A program made the position numbers and the translations under genes. Under the pieces are notes generated by a model, which was given only the letters and a program-made list of their open reading frames with translations, did not search any database and was not told where the DNA came from. 64,000 nt of DNA from contig CM036759.1 of NCBI GenBank assembly GCA_020796225.1, positions 620,001 through 684,000 on the forward strand, read 5' to 3'. Positions 57,930-64,000 of the stretch are shown here, piece after piece; position 1 is the stretch's first letter, and every line of letters begins with the position of its first letter. This DNA is from Arion vulgaris. Taxonomy: Eukaryota > Mollusca > Gastropoda > Stylommatophora > Arionidae.

Positions 57930-60401
57930 TTGTCTTATACTTTCCAGTCCATGACTAGTCTCATCTTCTTTTATTGTCTCCTCAACTTTTGTCTTATACT
58001 TTCCAGATCACATGCACTAGGTTCACACTCTATTATACGTGTCTTGTCTTCAACTTTGTCTTATACTTTCCAGATCACATGTACTAGGTTCACACTCTAT
58101 TATATGTGTCTTGTCCTCAACTTTTGTCTTATACTTTCCAGATCACATGTACTAGGTTCACACTCTATTATATGTGTCTTGTCTTCAACTTTTGTCTTAT
58201 ACTTTCCAGATCACATGCACTAGGTTCACACTCTATTATATGTGTCTTGTCTTCAACTTTTGTCTTATACTTTCCAGATCACATGTACTAGGTTCACACT
58301 CTATTATATGTGTCTTGTCTTCAACTTTTGTCTTATACTTTCCAGATCACATGTACTAGGTTCACACTCTATTATACGTGTCTTGTCTTCAACTTTTGTC
58401 TTATACTTTCCAGATCACATGTACTAGGTTCACACTCTATTATACGTGTCTTGTCTTCAACTTTTGTCTTATACTTTCCAGATCACATGTACTAGGTTCA
58501 CACTCTATTATATGTGTCTTGTCTTCAACTTTTGTTTTATACTTTCCAGATCACATGTACTAGGTTCACACTCTATTATACATGTCTTGTCTTCAACTTT
58601 TGTCTTATACTTTCCAGATCACATGTACTAGGTTCACACTCTATTATATGTGTCTTGTCATCAACTTTTGTCTTATACTTTCCAGATCACATGTACTAGG
58701 TTCACACTCTATTATATGTGTCTTGTCTTCAACTTTGTCTTATACTTTCCAGATCACATGTACTAGGTTCACACTCTATTATACGTGTCTTGTCTTCAAC
58801 TTTTGTCTTATACTTTCCAGATCACATGTACTAGGTTCACACTCTATTATAAGTGTCTTGTCTTCAACTTTTGTCTTATACTTTCCAGATCACATGTACT
58901 AGGTTCACACTCTATTATGTGTCTTGTCTTCAACTTTGTTTATACTTTCCAGATCACATGTACTAGGTTACACTCTATTATATGTGTCTTGTCTTCAACT
59001 TTGTCTTATACTTTCCAGATCACATGTACTAGGTTCACACTCTATTATACGTGTCTTGTCTTCAACTTTTGTCTTATACTTTCCAGATCACATGTACTAG
59101 GTTCACACTCTATTATATGTGTCTTGTCTTCAACTTTGTCTTATATTTCCAGATCACATGTACTAGGTTCACACTCTATTATGTGTCTTGTCTTCAACTT
59201 TTGTCTTATACTTTCCAGATCACATGTACTAGGTTCACACTCTATTATAAGTGTCTTGTCTTCAACTTTGTCTTATACTTTCCAGATCACATGTACTAGG
59301 TTCACACTCTATTATAAGTCTTGTCTAACTGTCTAAATTTCCAGATCCATGTTGGTTCACACTCTATTATGTTCCGTCTTCAACTATTGTTTTACTTTCC
59401 AGTCACATGCATAAGTCACATCATTATATGAAGTCTGTCTTCAAACTTTGCTAATATACATTTCCAGATCACTATGCACTAGATTCAAACTCTATTAATG
59501 TGTCTTGTCATCAACTTTGTCTTATCTTTCCAGATCACATGTACTAGGTTCACACTCTATATATACGTGTCTTGTCTTCAACTTTGTCTTATATTTCAGA
59601 TCACAGCTTACTAGGTTCCACTATTATGTCATTTAGCTTGTCTAAACTTTCAATCACATGTACTACGAGTTCACACCATTATGTGCTTGTCATACAACTT
59701 TGATCTATAATTTCCAGATCACATGTACTAGAGTTCACACTCTATTAATGTGCTTGCTTCAACTTTTGTCTTATACTTTCCAGATCCACATGCACTAGGT
59801 TCACACTCTATTATATTGTCTTGTCATCAACTTTGTCTTATACTTTCCAGATCACATGTACTAGGTTCACACTCTATTATACGTGTCTTGTCTTCAACTT
59901 TTGTCTTATAATTTCCAGATCACATGTACTAGGTTCACACTCTATTATACGTGTCTTGTCTTCAACTTTGTCTTATACTTTCCAGATCACATGTACTAGG
60001 TTCACACTCTATTATACATGTCTTGTCTTCAACTTTTGTCTTATAATTTCCAGATCACATTACTAGGTTCACTCTATTATGTTCTTTCTTCAACTTGTCT
60101 TATACTTTCAGATCACATCACTAGGTTACACTCTATTATATGTCTTGTCTTCAACTTTTGTCTTATACTTTCCAGATCACATGCACTAGGTTCACACTCT
60201 ATTATACATGTCTTGTCTTCAACTTTTGTCTTATAATTTCAGATCCATGTACTAGGTTCACACTCTATTATTGTCTTGTCTTCAACTTTGTCTTATACTT
60301 TCCAGATCACATGCACTAGGTTCACACTCTATTATATGTGTCTTGTCTTCAACTTTTGTCTTATACTTTCCAGATCACATGCACTAGGTTCACACTCTAT
60401 T
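57930..60401. repeat. 68-bp tandem array with a degraded interval
   Basis: About 36 copies of a 68-bp unit containing GTCTTATACTTTCCAGATCA and GTTCACACTCTATTATA. Copies at 59,330-59,760 and 60,060-60,120 are riddled with small deletions. The serial ~61-residue frames starting every 68 bp are artefacts. Confidence 0.94.
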
Positions 60402-60723
60402 ATACTGGGACAGTTAACACCACTGTTGTCACATAAAGAGATACCGCTAAAAACTAAAGCAAATCTCATAAGAATGATTTTCTGGCCCACTATGTTACCA
60501 GTGTCAAACATGGCCAATAACAGCAGCCAATGAGCGGAAAATCATAATGACAGAGATGAGGTGTCTTAGAAGAGCTGCAGGTGTGACAATAAGAGACAAA
60601 ATTAGAAATGAAGAAATCAGAAGAAAACTGGATGTGAAACCAGTTATGCAATTCATAAAAGAACAACAGATTAAATGGTTTGGACACCTGGCAAGATTGC
60701 CCTGGTATCGCCTACCACAGAGA
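60402..60723 (+). mobile_element. LINE inserted in the MITE (middle part)
   Basis: Resumes the LINE cut at 51,590: LGQLTPLLSHKEIPLKTKAN, IFWPTMLPVSN, MTEMRCLRRAAGVTIRDKIR, KPVMQFIKEQQIKWFGHLAR, LPWYRLPQR. It is interrupted by a SINE. Confidence 0.85.
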
Positions 60724-61000
60724 AAAAAAGTAAGTAAAGGAACCCTTTCATACCTCGTGGTATATAGGGCAAAAAGTGTTAGCCCTGTGTCGTCATTGAC
60801 TGTCGGCACATGATGTGTGATGTGGTCAGCATCACGCTAGCCGCCTTTACTTTCCCAGAGCATATTTGGTACCCATTTGAGGCTGGGTCGACCTGAGAGC
60901 CGACGCGGTCGGAAAAAATTCCACGCTTACTACGGGAGTTGAAGCCGGACCACCAGCCTTGAGAAGCGAGTTCACTAACAACTACGATACCGCGGCTCTC
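60724..61000 (-). mobile_element. tRNA-derived SINE with 13-bp target duplication
   Basis: Flanked by identical CCTACCACAGAGA (60,711-60,723 and 61,001-61,013). On the minus strand the head has GTAGTTGTTAGTGAACTC (A-box region) and CCGGCTTCAACTCCCG (B-box region). A conserved-looking body (GTCGACCCAGCCTCAAATGG) and a T-rich 3' tail follow. The body matches 20,458-20,699. Confidence 0.85.
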
Positions 61001-61013
61001 CCTACCACAGAGA

Positions 61014-61220
61014 GCCATACAGAAAAAGTATAATGAGTACAAAGCAAGAGGAAGACCACGCAAAGATGGAGCGATGGCATCAAGAACAGCCTTACAAAAA
61101 TGAATATCAGCTTACAAAGTACCTTAAAACAAGCACACACAAGATCACTACGTCTCACCCCCCACCCCACCCTTTCCCCCAAACACTTCTAGAGAGAAGA
61201 AAATGGTGGAATAGAAGAAG
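61014..61220 (+). mobile_element. LINE inserted in the MITE (3' end)
   Basis: Continues the LINE (KKYNEYKARGRPRKDGAMAS) and ends ATGGTGGAATAGAAGAAG directly before ATATATATTATTA. Confidence 0.8.
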
Positions 61221-61411
61221 ATATATATTATTATATACTAAATTGAAGAAACCTGGATAACCTAAAAGAATAACAAGGTTAAAATTAGTAGAAGTAAAAC
61301 AGTAGAAGTACAACTAGAAAGACTTCTTATAAGGGAAGCAACTCTATGGTGCAGTGTCGGCTAATGGTGTTCAACGGACTTCCGCTGTAGCGCAGTGTGC
61401 GGCAAAAAGAG
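61221..61411 (-). mobile_element. piggyBac-like MITE, right part
   Basis: Starts with the duplicated ATATATATTATTA and runs to TGCGGCAAAAAGAG before TTAA (61,412-61,415). Left and right parts together give about 300 bp, the size of the complete copy at 62,538. Confidence 0.85.
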
Positions 61412-61480
61412 TTAAGAATCTCATGGACTGCTAAATGGATTAATGTAGAGATTAGGGCAATATGAAGTCTTAACTTGCAA
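61412..61480 (+). mobile_element. RTE-type LINE, outermost layer (right part)
   Basis: Reads LRISWTAKWINVEI in continuity with FYNRI at 51,178, using one copy of TTAA. Compare the uninterrupted homologue near 20,140. Confidence 0.7.
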
Positions 61481-61650
61481 TTAATCAGCTGATAGTAGAT
61501 AACGCAAGTGATGTTGTTTATGCAGATGAGTCTGTGCATCGTGGTCAGAAGTCCGGATGGGGTTTTCTAGTTAGCACGGCTGGTAGGGTTGTTGTAGAGC
61601 AAACCAGAACATACAGGACAACTACTTCCAGTATGCGGATAGAGCTGACA
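61481..61650 (+). mobile_element. Short I-type LINE RNase H scrap
   Basis: Matches the RNase H start of the I-type copies (CAGCTGATAGTAGATAACGC; WGFLVSTAGRVVVEQ-like frame). About 170 bp, no 3' tail. Confidence 0.65.
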
Positions 61651-61990
61651 ACAACACATTTGTGACAGGGAGAGGAAGAATAGAAAGGAACAGAGCACTG
61701 GAGTATACTATTAAAATGACTGGAATTAAGTGATATGACAGTATAGATAGGCTATCAGAGTTAACAAAACTGCTGACTAAGATGTATGGTGTAAGCATGT
61801 CAGTTTTGTCCATGAGTAGCTATATCATTGTATCAAGAGGTGATTGGGGGAGGGAGGGAGCAGGGAATAACCACTGGTCTCACTGACAATTGAGGTAGTG
61901 TATACTATTAATAGACCTAACTGTTGAGCAGCAGCTTAGCTACCATGACATAGAAATTATGGAATATATACAAACTAAAATGAGGTCATA
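61651..61990. other. Unassigned, possibly LINE C-terminal debris
   Basis: Basic frame at 61,660-61,730 recalls the C-terminal region of RTE-like LINEs but is too degraded to claim. Confidence 0.3.
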
Positions 61991-61994
61991 GATG

Positions 61995-62525
61995 AATTAA
62001 CCCAGATGTAGTGAGAAAGTCCTCCCCATGATTCCATTACCTTGTAGTGGTGGGGAAGCTTGCATGCTCCAATGATATAGTGGGATAGGATGGTGGGATA
62101 GGATGGTGAGAACGTATGTTCCAGCCAGTGTAACCCAGGATGTACAGATCACTGAGGAAGGGCCAAACTAAAAATAGCTTCCTAGTCCTCCACTTTGGAG
62201 GTTTGGCTTGGGACTAACAATCCCATCCTGTAACAACACAAATCTAAATGCTGTGGAAACAGCACATGAAGACACTCATTATTCATGGTCATGAAGGGAT
62301 ACGAGAGTCATTGACTCATATGACTGAAAGTGGTGAAAGCTGAAAGGAAGCTACTTTCTCAAGAATGGAAGTCCTGAAAGACAAAATGAAAACTAGAATT
62401 GGAAGAAATTGGTCATAGCTGGAACACAATACAGAGGATGGCCAAGAATAGAGCAGAATGGTGTGCATTTGTTTCTGTCCTAAACACCAGAGGCCTCACA
62501 CTAGAGAGAGAGTGTGAGCAATGAC
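61995..62525 (+). mobile_element. Internally deleted RTE-like LINE remnant
   Basis: A 5'-type leader (CTTGTAGTGGTGGGGAAGCT; GGAGGTTTGGCTTGGGACTA) is joined after about 350 bp to a C-terminal-type frame (RTRIGRNWS, then FCPKHQRPHT / VLNTRGLTLE in the other frame). Endonuclease and RT are absent. Assignment rests on remembered family layout. Confidence 0.5.
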
Positions 62526-62537
62526 TCACCTTATTAA

Positions 62538-62848
62538 CTGTCTGTGTGCGGTTTTTTCCTCAATTTTTAAAAACAGTTAATTCAAGGGAGGTAAAAAGAA
62601 AATTTTTTAAATCATAACTACTTGTCAATAAATAAACATATATATATATATCTTATTATGTACTAATTTTAATAAAACTGGACAAGCTATTAGAATAACA
62701 AGTTTTAAAAAGTACTAGAAGAAAATAGTAGAAGTAAAATTAGAAGAACTTCTTATAAGGAAAGGAACTCTAATGGCGCAATGTTCAACAAATGGCATTC
62801 AATGGACTTCCGCTGTGGCACAGTGTGCTGCGAAAAAAATTGAAAGAG
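62538..62848 (-). mobile_element. piggyBac-like MITE, complete copy
   Basis: 311 bp between TTAA at 62,534-62,537 and 62,849-62,852. The interior shares TTCCTCAATTTTTAA, TCAATAAATAAACATATATA and GGACTTCCGCTGTGGCACAG with the other copies. The ends have drifted (CTGTCTGTGTGCGG left; GCGAAAAAAATTGAAAGAG right). Confidence 0.85.
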
Positions 62849-62852
62849 TTAA

Positions 62853-63193
62853 AGTGGAAAGAAGTATGTTGTTATGATGTCTAGAGGGACAGAAGCAGAA
62901 GATGGCTAGTGAGCATAAGCAAACTGGCTAGTAGGTGAGAAATAAGTAAGTATGGTAGAAAGAAGTCATCAGTGTGTGTGTGGGTACAGACATGATCTGG
63001 TAGCTTAGTAGTAAAGATGCAGTTGAGCCAAATCCAAGTAACCGCCAGAAATTTGCAGATAAGGATGTGTACTGATGACTAGTCAAGATGAGCGAATGAC
63101 TGAATATGCAGAGATAATGACAATTTCCAGATATTTTGTTAAGATTTGTGAGAATAACTGAAGACATGAGAATACTATAAGGACGCATAGTGA

Positions 63194-63225
<32 letters not shown>

Positions 63226-64000
63226 AAGATGAAACTATGTAGAGATCAAATATATGACCTAATATGGAACTGAACAGTACAAGAAAATGATGCAGGTCTT
63301 CCATCACTGTGAACTTTGACAGCAATTCCCTAGAGTGAGACAGATGAGAAAGTGTATACACTTTCAAATGTAATAGTTTGGTGTGATAACATTGGACTGC
63401 TCAGTACTCTAGTCATGAAGAACTGATTACACACGTTTGATGAAGAACTTTGGGTGACTTTAGTACTACATGTTTCGAATAAGATATTCTGTGTGGAAAC
63501 ATGAACACTTATGAAGCTGCTAAAACTACTAATAAAAGCAAACAAGACTAGACTCACTATAGTCACTGATGAAGCTAACCACAAACCAGCCAGTGTTTTA
63601 GGTTATCAATAGACTGTGTATAGAGAGAGATCATTGGAAAGTATTAAAGTTAAAGTACCACACTCAAATTTAAAGGCAAACACTTTTGAAAAAAAAATTA
63701 AGTATTTTGAATATATAAATGGCACATATAAGTTGAAAGAAGTCGTCATGTTTGGACACACTTATCTATATAACACTCACTCACTCAAGCGTATGAGTTA
63801 CTGTTATAACTTATAAACTCACTGTAAAATGTTGCACCGATGAGTGTCGACTCGAGTCAGAGTGTTGTTCTTGTTGTTACTGATACTCTTAACAACTTAA
63901 TTAACAACTTGTTAAACAAGTAATATTATTCAAACATTATGTCAATTTTCTACTGCGATTTTCTCTCGGGACTAACAAGATGACGTCATATTAGTCGAAC
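62853..64000. other. Unassigned sequence at the window edge
   Basis: A (GA)n microsatellite lies at 63,188-63,225 and a palindromic TGACGTCA at 63,981-63,988. No gene is supported; the 66-residue plus-strand frame at 63,616 has no recognisable features. Confidence 0.4.

Noticed and set aside
57912..60533. Serial plus-strand ORFs of about 61 residues every 68 bp
   Set aside because: They arise from the tandem unit itself.
63616..63816. Plus-strand 66-residue ORF near the right edge
   Set aside because: No motif, no splice context and biased AT-rich composition.

Overview
This is repeat-dense, AT-rich DNA from an invertebrate animal. It has no bacterial gene organisation. There are spliced exons with GT/AG junctions, several LINE clades, a Helitron, TTAA-targeted and TA-targeted DNA transposons, tRNA-derived SINEs and many long tandem arrays. 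The mix suggests a lophotrochozoan such as a mollusc, but the species cannot be fixed from sequence alone.

The one host gene I can support runs on the minus strand from about 50.1 kb to 6.3 kb. It has four exons (49,914-50,097; 33,917-34,056; 12,121-12,242; 6,296-7,602) whose intron phases agree at all three junctions. The predicted product is a two-pass membrane protein of roughly 580 residues. It has a short N terminus, a loop of about 12 residues, and a long Ser-rich cytosolic tail with two PPxY motifs near its start. The architecture resembles TMEM51-type proteins, without proven homology. The long open frame of the last exon is shifted by one base near 7,440. Introns of about 4.5, 22 and 16 kb are filled with mobile elements and satellites, and every exon has tandem arrays close by.

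Layout. 0-5 kb: an internally deleted LINE inside a 28-bp satellite, then a minus-strand LINE split by a piggyBac-like element. 5-12.7 kb: arrays, the terminal exon, a SINE with target-site duplication, and exon 3. 13-22.5 kb: RTE-type LINE pieces, a decayed Helitron and a SINE body interrupted by a LINE end. 22.9-27.1 kb: an I-type LINE split at a TA by a 2.18-kb DD82E (Sailor-like) transposon. 27.6-30 kb: a candidate P/THAP element with a triplicated zinc-finger start. 30-44.7 kb: nested LINEs, a SINE and a piggyBac-like MITE around exon 2. 45-50 kb: LINE 3' ends and arrays up to exon 1. 50.8-61.5 kb: a multi-level nest of RTE LINE, MITE, second LINE, and an 8.8-kb array-rich block plus a SINE. 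61.5-64 kb: LINE scraps, another MITE and unassigned sequence.

No mobile-element gene looks intact; each shows frameshifts, truncation or insertions. Several array interiors look like blended consensus, so some frameshifts may be assembly errors rather than real decay.
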